A stretch of 64,000 nt of DNA, from positions 248,001 through 312,000 of the forward strand of contig NZ_CP146003.1 of NCBI RefSeq assembly GCF_038095975.1, read 5' to 3'. Under the pieces are notes generated by a model. That model did not search any database. It worked only from the letters and a program-made list of their open reading frames with translations, and was not told the origin of the DNA. Position 1 is the stretch's first letter; each line of letters starts with the position of its first letter. The DNA is from Mesomycoplasma ovipneumoniae. GTDB taxonomy: Bacteria; Bacillota_I; Bacilli_A; Mycoplasmatales; Metamycoplasmataceae. Shown here one piece after another: positions 21,854-34,249 of this stretch. A program made the translations under genes and the position numbers.

Positions 21854-23174
21854 TTCTAAATTTTATCTTGAAAAAAACACTTATTTTTTTGGTAAGATCG
21901 TCCGTCAAACTTGGCGTCAGTTGACTCCTGGTGTTAAAAAAATGCTTGAATCTAGCGGCAAAAAACCAATTGTCAGCTTTGAAAATGTCGATATTACTTA
22001 TGGAAGCGGAAATCGAAAAAACAAAGTTATTCACGACATAAGCTTCAATATTTATGAAGGTGAGGTTCTCTCATTTGTTGGCGAGTCTGGTTCAGGAAAG
22101 TCAACAACCGGGTCTGCACTTGCTGGCTTAATTCCGCGAAGTTTTGGGAAAATCACTATTAATAATTTAGAATTGCCAAAAAATACTCGTAAAATCCGGG
22201 CTAAAATTCTTGATCAGCTAGTTTCAAATGTGCAAATGATTTTCCAAGATCCACTTTCTTCACTAAATCCTTATAAAAATATTTATGATGTAGTCACCGA
22301 AGGAATAGTCAACCTTGAACAGCGCAAAAAAGGCTCAATCAAACTACTATTTTCACAACATTATTATCAAAATACCTTTGAAATGTTAGTGAAAATTCTT
22401 AAAAACCAAAAAGTTCCCCTAAATTTAATAAACCAAATTAGCGATTTATTTTACAAAAACACAGCCCAGGCTTCAGTTCCTGAATTATTTAGAAATTTAA
22501 TCAATCACCTTAAAAAAATCAGTGCAATTCACCCAAAAATCACCGATTTTATTGAAAAAAAGTCACAGTTTTTAAACAATATTTTAGAAAAACCGACAAA
22601 AGATGTTACTTATAAATACGTTACTGACATGCTTGCATCAGTTGGACTTGACAGTTCAGTTTTGTCAAGATTTCCTTTAGAATTTTCAGGAGGACAACAG
22701 CAAAGAATCGGAATTTGTCGTGCTTTATTACTTAGACCAAAAATTCTTGTGGCCGATGAGCCAATTTCGGCGCTTGATGTTTCAATTCAAGCCCAAATTA
22801 TCAACATTTTTAAAGATTTAAAGGAAAAATATAATTTAACAATATTTTTCATTTCGCATGATCTTCGAATGGTTGAATATATTTCAGACCGAATTGCCGT
22901 TGTTTATCGCGGTCGAATTTTAGAAATTGGCCCAACAAAAGAAATAACCCAAAAATTTTTACACCCTTATACAAAATCACTAATTGAATCAATCCCAACA
23001 ATTGAATCAAAAGGCGAATCACTTGCAGGATATATTTATGATCCAAAAATGCACCAATATTCAGAATCTAACCAACCTGAGTGGATTGATTTAGGAAATA
23101 ATCACTATATTTTAGCCACTTTTTCTGAAGTAAAACGTTGGAGATTAGGAGACTATAATTATGAAAAAAACTAG
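21843..23174 (+). CDS. oppF: oligopeptide ABC transporter ATPase OppF
   Basis: 443 codons. Walker A GESGSGKS at 80-87, Q-loop IFQDPLSSLNPYKN, signature FSGGQQQR at 281-288, Walker B VADEPISALD, H-loop ISHDLR and a C-terminal HPYTKSLIESIP motif. Between Q-loop and signature there is ~100 residues more than in standard OppF; this inserted part is K/N rich and helical-looking. It overlaps the next gene by 14 bases, tying that gene to the transporter operon. Confidence 0.94.
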   Translation: MSNNSKFYLEKNTYFFGKIVRQTWRQLTPGVKKMLESSGKKPIVSFENVDITYGSGNRKNKVIHDISFNIYEGEVLSFVGESGSGKSTTGSALAGLIPRSFGKITINNLELPKNTRKIRAKILDQLVSNVQMIFQDPLSSLNPYKNIYDVVTEGIVNLEQRKKGSIKLLFSQHYYQNTFEMLVKILKNQKVPLNLINQISDLFYKNTAQASVPELFRNLINHLKKISAIHPKITDFIEKKSQFLNNILEKPTKDVTYKYVTDMLASVGLDSSVLSRFPLEFSGGQQQRIGICRALLLRPKILVADEPISALDVSIQAQIINIFKDLKEKYNLTIFFISHDLRMVEYISDRIAVVYRGRILEIGPTKEITQKFLHPYTKSLIESIPTIESKGESLAGYIYDPKMHQYSESNQPEWIDLGNNHYILATFSEVKRWRLGDYNYEKN

Positions 23175-26100
23175 TATTTTAGTTAGTTATCTGCTTGCTG
23201 GCGGCGGCCTGACTGCAGCAGTTGGCGGAATTATGGGCGGAATTAAACTTTATGCAAACAATAACGAACTTGGAGTTTACAATCTTGATGTTACCTCAGA
23301 CACCATTGATGAAACTAAGCAAGGTGAGTTAGTTTATGCTAATTTTTTTAACGCTCAAGGCGAAAATGTTGCTGCATTTGTACCTGTAGAAGACAGCAAA
23401 GACGGCAAATACGAAATTGTTTTAAATCCAAACATCAAATCAGAAAAACGAGTTTTTACTGAATCAGAGTTTGCAGACTGATTTGCCATAAATTATAACC
23501 GTCAAACCCCAATTTTTGAACTAAAATTAGGGGTTATGAAGTTTGTCAACGAATATTGGGATGCTATTTCTCCTTCAGAATTTCTTCAATATGCAAAATG
23601 ATTTACTAAAAATGTTTCTTGAGGTCCAGATGCTCTAACTTTAGAACATTTTGCGCTAAAAAAGGGTGTAACTCGATCAGGTAATAATTTATTATTAGGT
23701 CAGCATTCAGCTGTTAGAAAAGAAGAAGCAAAAATAGAATTTTATCCAGATTCATTTTTTGGGTCATTTCCAATTTATTCAGAATTAGCCGGAAGAGGTA
23801 ATGGAGCGGACAATTTAACTTACAAAATTTTTGAAGATGCAATTTCAAAAGAAGCTCTTGATGAATATTTTAAAAAAATTCCGCAGCAACAAGTTTTAGC
23901 AAATTATGATAAATCCAAAATTATTGCTGGAATTCCTGCTACTGATCTTGTTAAAAATGAAAAAATTTACCTTTATGACATAGTTAAAATTTTAAAAGAT
24001 ACATTTGCTAACGATGAAGGAATTCTTGCTAAATTAGACAAATTTAACGGTCCTGAGAATTTTTTTGTCTTTGAAAACGAAGGTCAAACAATTGAAGATG
24101 TTAAGAAAAAATTTGAATTAGCAGCTCTCATGTTTGCCCATGAAAATGACATCCAATTACCTAAAAATTATAGTTTAAATTTCCCTCAAGATTTTGAAAA
24201 AACCTATAAAATACGTGATATTTCTAACACAATTAGCCCCGCTTTTAAAAATGACGATAATAATGTTCCGCGTGGAGTTCTTTCTTTAGATCTTGAAGGT
24301 CTTGATTCTGATTCAACCTCTGAAGACCAAACAACTCCTGCTAACGGTAAAAAAACAACAGATTTTTTATTAACTCAAAATGTAAATCCTGATATTTCAA
24401 CACTTATTGCCGCTGAATTAGCGACTAAAATTTCCCAAAAAGTCGACGAAATTGTAAAAAACGGGTTTTATGATCTTTATAATATAAATCATCCAGTTGG
24501 AAAAACGATCGGTATTTATCAAAAAGATTCTGAAAATAGGCTATTTTTTCCACTTGGTGTTGGCACTGAAAGTCCTTCAATTGAAGCTCAAAACGAATAT
24601 TTATCTGAATTTGATGCTAATTTATGATCATCATATCAAATTAAGTCGCTCAAAAAACTATCAAATACTGAATTAGAAGTTGAATTAACAGATTCAAAAG
24701 ATCCTGAAAGTTCAACAAAAACAATAAGTTTTAATCTTGACCCACAAGATCCAAATTATGCCAAAAATGTTGAAGAATTTAATAGTTTTAAAATTGCTGT
24801 TGACTGAAAAAATCGTGCAATTCCAAAGGTTATCCAAGAAATTGAAACTCTTAAAGACGGAAAAACCACAACAGTTTACCAACTTTATGGCGAAATTTTT
24901 GACGGGCTAATTGATAAAGTTTTAAGAGATAAATTAACAAACGGCGAAGATCTTGTTGGAACTTATGTTGATTTTGAGATCGATCCAGAAACCGGTTTGA
25001 AAAAATATACCACAAAACATGGCGAATTTGTCGGCTATTCACACTCATCAAGAATTCCTTATATTGCACTTTTAAAAGCTTCTTCGCCATTTTTTAAAAC
25101 AACAGGAATAAACTATCTAAAATATGTTGGTGCTCATGAGTATGGACATCACCAAACTTTGAATTATGCACAAGATAATTCTGACCCTGATTCAAACGTA
25201 GTTTTGAACGCGATTTCGACAAACGCAGGACTAGGTTTACAGTCTTTTTATAATTTTGATGTTCTTCAGTTATATCTTAATGCAAGATCTTCAGGGCTAA
25301 GTTTGCGAAAAGCATCTCCTAGTTTAAATCCTGAAGATAAAGGAATTTACCCAAACTTTAGCTTTGATAATGGAAATAATTTTGAGAGTGAGTCACAAAT
25401 TTTTGGTTCAAATGAAAATCAAAATATTGACGAGTTAATTTCCAAAAAATCTCGTAGATTTTTGCAAACTATTGAGGGTCTTAAAACTGCAGCAGACATT
25501 CGAAAACTAAAATTATATGATCTTTTTCTTCTAAATTCAATTGATCCAGATTCAGGAACAATAAATCCGGGAACTTCTGGAGTTTCCAAATTTTTCCGAA
25601 ATAGAAATTCAACTTCGCAAGAAAATACTGAAAATGAATCAGATCAAGAGACTAAAAAACAAAAAGGATTTATAAATTCTAACGATATTCAAGGCATTTT
25701 TGCTAATTCATTAACCGATGGAGCCGGAAATAAAATCCAATTTGACGAACAAGGAAAAATTCGTGTTGCCGACTTTGAACCAAGCCCGGACCGAAGAACT
25801 TTTACCAATTTAAAAGTTCACTTATTTTATGAAAATGGGAAATCAGTAATTGATCCTTTAACATTTAATAATCCTAATAGTCTTCCTGAATTACAGCAAA
25901 AAATTAAGCAAATTCAGGACGAATTTGAGAATAAAATAGTCAAAAACTTTCGTGATAATGGATGAGACTCGAGCCCTCAGTCTTTTACCAGATTTTCGCC
26001 ATCATCTCCATTGTTTGAAAAATCACTTAATTCAATTTTGCATAATCCTGTTGAAAATCAAGCATTTTTTGGAACAATTATTGGTCAAAACCCGAAAAAT

Positions 26101-29100
26101 TTAAATGTTAGTGTTGAAATTCCTGATTCAATTTTTGATTTGTCACAATTTCTTACACAAATTCAATTTTCGCTTACCACACCTCAACCAGTTGCTGATT
26201 TAGCAAAAGATTTATTGGATAAACAAGAATCTTTCGGATTTAAGTTTCTTGATTTTTTTAAATTACTTAAAGGAACTCAACCAAGTTCTTCGGGTCAAAT
26301 TTCATCAGTTATCGCAGAATTTCAAAAATCCTTTAATTTCCAAGATAAAATTCAACCACTTCTCAACCAAATTATTAGTATTTCTGGCCAAAAGGATTTG
26401 GATTTACACACAAATTTAGCTAATATTTCAACTTTTAAAGATTCGCTTTTCAGAAAAATAGCTCAAATAGCTTCAATTCTTGAAACTTTATATACTGTTT
26501 ATTTTCAAACTTTAGTTACTTCTTTCTCATCTAAACCCCAAAACGATTCTGCGGTTAGAATGTTGACTGGAGCCTTTTCGAACCAACTTATAGGTAAACT
26601 ATATGAAAATTTAGACAAAATTATAAAATTCACTGACAAAAATGGAAATAGCATTAATCCTAGTCACTTACTTTTATCATTAGATGAATTTAACATTTTA
26701 TCACCAAGAAATAATCCAGATATTGCACAATTAACTAACGGTCCAATTTTTTCTAGTTTATATTATGGAAAAATAATTTCAGTAAATGGAAATCAATATT
26801 ATCAAAACCCAAAATATGACTTCAATGTTAGAATTCAAACTCAAGCCCAAACTCAACTTGACAACGTTCTTGATCAGAGTGAATTTGATGAGAGAAAAGA
26901 TTTATCAGAGCGCTGAACTTCACCTCTTGGAAAACTTTTAAAATTTTCAAATGTTAGTGCTAAAAATCCGTTTTTTGGAATTGCCCAAGATTTTAAATTT
27001 AATGTTACAAATTCTGGAACGGATGGTTCTAAAATTGATGGTTCTAAAATTTATCTTGATGCTTGAGACAAGACTCTTTTTGGTTTTGATTACCAAAATA
27101 ATTATTTTGCATATCAAAACGATAAAAATCAAACAGAATTTTCATCAATTTCAGATTTTTTAGAGTTTATTTCAATTGATCCATTTGCACTTAAAATTTC
27201 AAAAAAAGCTGAAGGTGAATTTGTTAGAGATTGAAATTTTGACTATGTTAATTCTAAGTTTGACCTTTACAAATATGGTTTTGATAAATTGTCTGAAAAG
27301 TTCAGATTAAAAGAAAATCAAACAGAAAATTCTTCGCTTAAATGAGTTAAAGGCGAAAAATTTGACTCAAAATTTGAAAAATTATTGTCAATTTTTGATA
27401 TTTCTCAAGAAGAATTGCAACAAAATTTACAAAATTTTGCAAATACGTTGATGGAAGCCTTTGAACAATCAACTCTAAACTTGTTGATCAAAAATGTAAA
27501 AATAGATAACAAAAATATTGACCACCTATTTTTATCATCTGTTGGATTTATGGGGTTTAAAAATTTTGCTCGAAAAACACAGACAAATTTACCGGCAACC
27601 AAATTTGGTAAACTTACAGACATTAATGATAAAATTAAAATTGCATGATTGACTTTTGCAGGGTATGACCAAACAAATTCATTAGTTTTAGATGATGAAT
27701 CATTTGTTAATTCAGATTTAAATGATCCAGAAAAATCAGAAGTTTTTAGATGACTTAAGGACTTTTTAAGTCAAGCAAAAATAGAGGCAAAGGACTTGGA
27801 TTTGTTCAAATTGCAATACTTAGTAGGGACAAAAACCTTCGTTGACTATTCACTTAGCAGAGATAGTCGAATTCAGCAATTCCAACGAATGAACTCAGAC
27901 CTTGAACTTTCATGGTTCCGTGCAAAAAATTCAGCAAGATTTGAAACAAAACCAGATGATTTTTTCAGCAATTATGTCTATAATTTCCCTGAATCTTTAA
28001 CAAGAGATTTTGTCCAAATTCATTATTCTCCAAGTGATAAAACGCTTGATAATATTATGCCTGGTTTTAAAAATATTTCCGAATCTAACACCGGTAATGA
28101 GTATTTTGTTGATGCAATTTATACAAGAAAATGGATTAAAAATTTCATTCCAGCTTTTGATATTGCCCAAGGATATTCACAAACTTTAATTAGTCCTTTT
28201 ACTAATTTTTTCCTAGCTAATAATGTAACTTCAAAAAATTCAGAAAATTTAAATTCTTTATACAAAAATTTAACAGAAACTTTCAAAAAAGCTCAGGATC
28301 AGGAACTTTATAATCAATCTTTTGTAATTAGCCAAGAAGAACAGAAGGAAATTGCTGAAATAGAAAATCAACCTAAACCTGAAAAATTCATTGATCAAAC
28401 TTTAGCTAATATTGAAAACCAGGAAAAAATTCAGAAAATTAAAAACAAATATAAAACCGAAAAAGATGAAATTTTTGCCCAAATTTCAGTTGAATTATCT
28501 CGTGTGCTTTCAGCTTACAAAGGCGAGCTTGCTGATTCAAAAAAATATAGTGATGGAAATATTCAACCTGTTGTTGGTAATTTCCGTTGAAGAAATGGTT
28601 ATATTAATCAAAATGTCTCTACAAATAACGGGTTTTTTAAAGATCGGTTCCAAAGAAAAGTTTTAAATTGAGAATTGTATGATGACAATCTTGAACCTGT
28701 TCAGGATAATACAATAAGAATAACTAACCTAAAAGGTGAAAAAGTCACAAACAGACCTGAGGCTTTTTGATATTACTCTCTTAAAACTCAAGGCGTTGGC
28801 CAAAGATCTCTTTCAGGAATTTGACGTGATTCAAAACAAGACAGGGTTGCTTTTTGAGGCTTTTTAAAAAACGAAGATGCTGCTAAAGCTAAATATTTAA
28901 CTCTTGAGGATGAACAAACAGCCCAAAAATTCTACATTAAATTAGCAAGTAATGACACAAACAACATTTTTTACTTAAAAAAACAGGCTGACTTATCAAC
29001 AAAATGGACGCTAAAAGATGAAGGATATAGTTCTTGAATTTCATCTTGGTCAATTATTGGTGAGTTTAAAAATGCGCTTCTAAGACCAGGAGCTGAGGGT

Positions 29101-29277
29101 CTAAAAAAATTCAGAATTTACTTTTCAGACCAAAACAGGCATGAAATTGAAGGATTATTTACATTAGGTAAATCAAAATATCTTGCTGAAAATGGTAAAA
29201 ATTTCAACTTAGCCCCAACATACATTGAACAAAAAGCAAATCAATCATTCCTTGTAATTCGACCTCAATTTAAATAG
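23161..29277 (+). CDS. giant PDxFFG-family surface protein with HEYGH metalloprotease motif
   Basis: 2038 codons in one frame, many TGA Trp. An N-terminal membrane anchor (residues ~7-30, LLAGGGLTAAVGGIMGG) leaves the rest outside the cell. Residues 196-201 are PDSFFG, the motif that names this mycoplasma family, and 659-663 are HEYGH (GAHEYGHHQTLN), matching the zincin HExxH metal site. The start overlaps oppF and the stop is 8 bases before oppA, so it is made with the importer. An inference is that it cuts host proteins to feed peptides to OppA. Activity has not been shown by anything in the sequence beyond the motif; adhesin or scaffold roles are alternatives. Confidence 0.85.
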
Positions 29278-29285
29278 GACTTAAT

Positions 29286-31964
29286 ATGAAAAAAATTAAA
29301 AAGTTACTAATTTTAAACTCTTTTGTTGTAATACCGACTTTTTTCTTGCTCTCATGTGCTTCTGCTCTTGAAAGAAATCGTCAAGAATTTGACTTTGGAG
29401 TTTCAACAACAACAATTAACACTTTAAATTACGTAAAAAATAATTCTTCCCACCAAATTCTTAATTCTTTAGTTGAATCTTTTGTAAAACCAGGTCCATC
29501 TGCTTCAAATTCATACGGGGCAAAATTAAATTTACCGGCAATTTCCTTTGAACTTTATAATACAAATCTTCAAAGCACGGCGGGTGATGAAATATTACAA
29601 AACCCAGCAGGTATTTCTCCAGATGGTTCTTCTTTTACAATTAGCGATTTTGGACTGGCTCTTGGTTCGGTTGCGCCTTCAAGTGGAGGGGCAAAATCTT
29701 TTGTTGGAATTCAAAATTCTTCACAGTCAATTGTTTCAACTTCAATTTTTCTAAATAAAGGTGCCTCAAAATGAGCCAATAATCAACCTGTTATTGCCCA
29801 AAATTTTATTGACTACATTTTATATGTCTTAAATATTAATGTCGCATCCCCTAATTTAGTCAAAGTTCTTTCAGTGAATATTAAAAATGCCCAAAAAATG
29901 ATCTCGCTCCAACAAGATTATGTCTCAAAATTTGGAAATCCTTATCTAAATCCTTTTGGTCAAAAAAGATACATAAAAGATGAAAAAACTGGCAAAGTTA
30001 GTCTTGATTTTGACCAAAAAGTTTTTGAATCACAAAACTCTGGTGATGAAGAATATGTTGCCCAATTTAAAGAAAATGCAAGAAATTTTGGAATGTATAC
30101 AGGTCAAATTTTTGAACAAATGACAAACAAGGAAGTTGTTGATCTAGTTCAGGCTAATTTATCACTAAACCCAAATTTTAGTGCTAATTCAACTGAAATT
30201 AACGTTGTTCAAAACAACCAAATATCAGTAATAAAACTAACAAAAAATCCATTTTTAGATCCTTCACAAGTTTTTGACGGTCCTAATTTAATCCCAAGAT
30301 ACGATTTTTTACCTGGAGACGAATATGGGCTTAGAATCCAATTTGAAGACTCAGCGGCAAAAAAATTCATTAACTTATTTAGACAGATCATTCATCCTGA
30401 TATAATTTTCCCGATAAATCGGGAATTTGTCGAGATTGAAGCTGGCGGAATTAATAATTTTGGAACCGATTTGTCAAAATTTTTAATTAACGGTCCTTTT
30501 GATATTTCTGAACTTAATTTGGGATCTCAAGGTTCAATGATTCTAACAAAAAGACAAGGTTATTATTCATCAGATAAAACCATTCCTAATAAAATTAAAG
30601 TCTTTTTTGCTGAACAACCAGAACTTCTATCGTCACTTTTTTTGGATGGTTACATTGCAAAAACGAAAATTCCTTCAACTTTTCAGTCTAAATTCTGATC
30701 TGAAGAAAGAACAAGAAGATACATGGAAAAACAAACCGGATTTGGTACAATTGGAATCCAAGTTAATTTAGATAATGTCAAAAAAGGAAAATCTTATCTT
30801 CAAGATTCAGATCTGAGAAAAGCGATTCTTTATGGCATAAATCGTATCGATTTACTCAATTTATACGGTCTTGACCACTCTTTTCCACAGACAACTTGAA
30901 CTAATTTTGACAGTATACTAACTTCTCGTGGCTATCCATTAGAGACCTTTTTGGAAAACAGAAACTACCGTTCAGAATTTTTAGACTCAAACGGAAAACA
31001 AGTTGAATTTCCAGTTTTAGCCCAAAATTATGGCTCACATTTAGCAAAAGGGGTTTGATTTGAATCTGTCCCAAGAGTCGATTCTTCTTATAATCCGCAG
31101 ACTTCAAAATTTTTCCTTGAAAGATTTAAAAAGAATAATCCTAATGTTGAAAAAGTAAAATTAACTTTTATTTATAAAGATGATGCCGAAGAAAAAGTTG
31201 CTATCGGTCTACAGGACATTTTAGCCCGAAATACCGATAATTTTATCGAAATTGACCCTGTTAGACTTCCTGATGGAATTTACCAACAAAGACTCTCAAC
31301 TGGTGATTTTGACTTGACAATGAAAAACTTTGACTTTTTCAACATCGGTGGTTCTCAACCTCATTCATATATAAAAGCGTTTTTCAACACAGATGAAATT
31401 TCGCCAAGTGATAATAAATTCTCAGGACTTGAATCTAACCCAGCCTCTTCGATGACTTACTGGAAAATGTGAAATCAAATTTCACCTCAGCAAAGAGCTG
31501 AAATTGCAAAAAGACTCGAGATTTCTGACATTTTTTTAAAGAAATTTGAAGAACTAATCACCCGAAAATTAAAACTTGACGCCCAAGGAAAGCCTATTTT
31601 TAAACAAGTCTACCTTGACAAAGAGCAAAAAATTCCTGCAACTGATTATAATAATAAGCCAATTTTAGTGCCAGAATTTTCTGAGCCCTTAGACGAATAT
31701 AACAACAGAATTGATTCATTTTTTAATGCAATTTTTACACACAAAGAAAAACAAGAAGGCTGAACTCAGAACAGAGTTTTTGAATTTGTGCTAGTTTTTG
31801 AAAAAATAATCCGTGAATTTGCACCAATTATTCCAGTTATGGAGGTCGATACTTTCTGAACTATCAACCGAATTAGGGCCGGATCAGGAAATTCTTTCCA
31901 GTTTGCTTTTGATGTTGAAAATATTAAAGTTAATTTTGTAACTGCAGAAGACGGAAAGCGATAA
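29286..31964 (+). CDS. oppA: oligopeptide-binding lipoprotein OppA
   Basis: 892 codons with TGA Trp. The signal peptide ends FFLLSC with lipid-attached Cys 24. The mature protein is a divergent, enlarged SBP_bac_5-type binding protein (e.g. LRKAILYGINRIDLLNLYG and the late YIKAFFNTDEISP region). It captures peptides outside and hands them to OppBC. It starts 8 bases after the giant protein and is the last gene of the operon. A terminator hairpin follows at 32021-32048. OppA in this cluster is also reported to act beyond transport in some mycoplasmas; nothing here proves that. Confidence 0.9.
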
Positions 31965-31987
31965 TTTTTTAGGGTCTATATTTTCAG

Positions 31988-32068
31988 TCTAATTTTTGTA
32001 TAATTTAAAAAATAAATAAAATACCAGTATTTTCTGGTATATTTTTTTAATATTTGAAAAATGGGGTA
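31988..32068 (+). repeat. left flanking direct repeat of R2
   Basis: 81 bp matching 32796-32877 with about 90% identity, ending in TTGAAAAATGGGGTA in both. It contains the palindrome ATACCAG...CTGGTAT. Confidence 0.85.
32021..32048 (+). terminator. oppA intrinsic terminator
   Basis: ATACCAG, loop TATTTT, CTGGTAT, then a T-rich run. It lies inside the left direct repeat; the matching stem before asnS lacks the T run. Confidence 0.65.
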
Positions 32069-32215
32069 GATACCTGACTTTGACAGTTTGATGGCAAAAA
32101 TTCACTTTTTAGTGTATCTAAATATGCAAAAATACCCGTAAATACGTTTTTTTACCTAGAATCTTAATTTTTATTATTTTAAAATCAATCTTTTGCAAAA
32201 AAAAAAAAAAAATGT

Positions 32216-32243
32216 TTGGTCAAAAATAAAATTGTGTTATAAT
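32216..32243 (+). promoter_or_regulatory. R2 internal promoter
   Basis: TTGGTC, 16 bases, TATAAT. The same boxes and the same spacer length occur in R1, R3, R4 and R5 (R3 40505-40532, R4 54514-54541, R5 59736-59763). Confidence 0.7.
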
Positions 32244-32300
32244 AAGTTTCACTAAGAATGAATTAATAAATATTGATATTGAATTAAGGGGGACTTGATT

Positions 32301-32315
32301 ATGTTTTTGTCATAA
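32301..32315 (+). other. R2 mini-ORF (MFLS) with Shine-Dalgarno site
   Basis: ATG-TTT-TTG-TCA-TAA after TTAAGGGGGACTTGATT. Conserved in layout in all copies; translation is inferred. Confidence 0.45.
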
Positions 32316-32795
32316 AAAAATCTGAAAATGTGACTTTTCCATTGTATTTTCAAATATGATGGTATGCCTTAAATTTACCTGTTTAGAAATCTATAAATTT
32401 AAGGCTTTTTTTATTGTTCTTTCAAAACTTCATATATTTTTTTAGGCTCAATTTAAATAAAAACGAGTTTTCTATTTGCATTGAGTTTAAATAGTAGTTG
32501 TATTTTTTTATGATTTTTGTCATTTTATCATAAATTGATTTTTGCCAGTGTTTTAAACAAAAAAAGTAGTTTAGAAATTTCATAATTTTGCTTTTTAAGG
32601 TAAAAATTATAGCTTTTTTTAGTTTGCTTTATTTGATTAATAAGTAGATTTTTCTTTCGCGAGTGTTAGATTTAAAATTTAGTGTTTTTGCATTGATAGT
32701 TATTTTTCCTGAGTTTGCTAAAAAAGTTAAAAAGCGTCCAAAAGCAGACACTCTTTTAAGATTATCTCATCAAACTGTGAAATTTGGGATTTTAA

Positions 32796-32877
32796 TCTAA
32801 TTTTTATATAATTTAAAAAAAATAGATAAAATACCAGTAATTTCTGGTATAATATTTAATATTTGAAAAATGGGGTA
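32796..32877 (+). repeat. right flanking direct repeat of R2 / asnS leader
   Basis: 82 bp, the partner of 31988-32068. It carries TATATAAT, the probable asnS -10 region, and the palindrome ATACCAG...CTGGTAT at 32831-32850, then the GGGGTA ribosome site of asnS. Confidence 0.85.
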
Positions 32878-32883
32878 AATAAA

Positions 32884-34233
32884 ATGTCGGTATCAATTAA
32901 TGAAGTTTTTATACATCCTGAGTTGTATGATCAGAAGAAAATTACAGTTCAAGGTTGAATCACAAATATTCGCGGTAATCTAAAAATAATGTTCGTTGAA
33001 CTGAACGATGGTTCGTCATTTAAAAATTTACAATGTGTCCTTAAAAGTGATAATATTGACTTTACAAAAGTAGAAAATTTAGCAATTGGTGAAGCTATTG
33101 AAATTAGTGGTGTTTTTACAAGCACCCCTGAGCGCCAACAAAATGGTGAGGTTTTAGTTGAGGATTTAGAAGTTAAAGGTCGCAATTATAACAATAATTT
33201 TCCGATTCAAAATCAAGAAATTTCCTTAGAAGTTTTAAGGCAAATTCCACATTTTCGTCACAGAACTCGACTTTTTCGTGTGCTAATGAGACTAAGATCT
33301 TCACTTTTTTATGAAATTCATAAATTTTTTCGTCGTCAAGGATTTGTTAATTTTTCAGCACCAATTTTAACCTCAAATGATGGCGAAGGTGCTGGTGAAA
33401 CTTTTATTGTTGACGATGAACAAAAAGACTTTTTTAACAAAAAAACAACTTTAGGTGTTACAGGGCAACTTCATGCTGAAGCCTATGCTCTTGGTTTTAA
33501 AAAAGTCTACACTTTTGCCCCTACATTTCGCGCTGAGAGATCAAATACTAGAAAACACGCTGCTGAATTTTGGATGATTGAACCTGAAGTGGCATTTTTT
33601 GATCTTGATGAAATTATTGAATTAGCGACAAAATTGCTTCAAAAAGTAATAAAGGCTGTAATAATTCGTAACAAAGATGAATTTGCATTTCTAGAAAAAG
33701 TTGGCGATAAAAACTTGCGCCGCCGTTTAATTCAATTTTGTGATTCTCAAGTTGCCCAAGTAACTTACGAACAAGCAATTAAATTACTTTCAGAACACAT
33801 TGATAAATTTGAGGAAAAGAACCTGTTTTTTGGTGCTGATTTAAAAACTGAGCATGAACGGTTTTTATCTGAGCAAATTTTCCGCGCCCCTGTTGTTGTA
33901 ATTAATTATCCAAAATCGCTAAAAGCATTTTACATGCACCAGAACGATGATGAAAAAACTGTAGCAGCTTTTGATCTTTTAGTTCCAGGAATTGGTGAGC
34001 TAATCGGTGGGTCTCAACGTGAAGTTCGTTATGAAAAACTACTTGAACGAATGAACGAACTGAATATGAAAGTTGAAGATTTCCAATGATACCTTGATTT
34101 GCGTAAATTTGGTAACCCTGGCTCAAGTGGTTTTGGTCTTGGTTTTGAAAGATTACTAATGTTTGTTACTGGAATTGATAACATTCGTGATGTAATTCCT
34201 TTCCCAAGAACAAATAAAAATATTTTAATGTAA
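32884..34233 (+). CDS. asnS: asparagine--tRNA ligase
   Basis: 449 codons, with a TGA Trp at 34087-34089. N-terminal OB anticodon-binding fold (residues ~15-110), class II motif 2 [21 protein letters not shown], motif 3 [12 protein letters not shown], then the typical ending [14 protein letters not shown]. The ATG at 32884 follows GGGGTAAATAAA. It charges tRNA-Asn. Its leader contains the palindrome at 32831-32850, part of the R2 flanking repeat, so element insertion has reshaped its upstream region. Confidence 0.96.
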
Positions 34234-34249
34234 GAAGGATAAAATTAAA

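Larger units (their letters stand above)
32074..32787 (+). repeat. dispersed element R2 (longest copy)
   Basis: 714 bp in + orientation. Left end CTGACTTTGACAGTTTGATG; right end, reverse-complemented, CCAAATTTCACAGTTTGATG. A16 tract (32197-32212), -35 TTGGTC 32216-32221, -10 TATAAT 32238-32243 with a 16-bp spacer, TTAAGGGGG site, mini-ORF MFLS (32301-32315), stem-loop I and stem-loop II with a T run, and an end hairpin. With R5 it represents the full-length form. It sits between oppA and asnS. Confidence 0.88.

Noticed and set aside
32796..32877. T-box or riboswitch before asnS
   Set aside because: There is only a short palindrome; no T-box sequence, specifier loop or terminator/antiterminator pair could be found.
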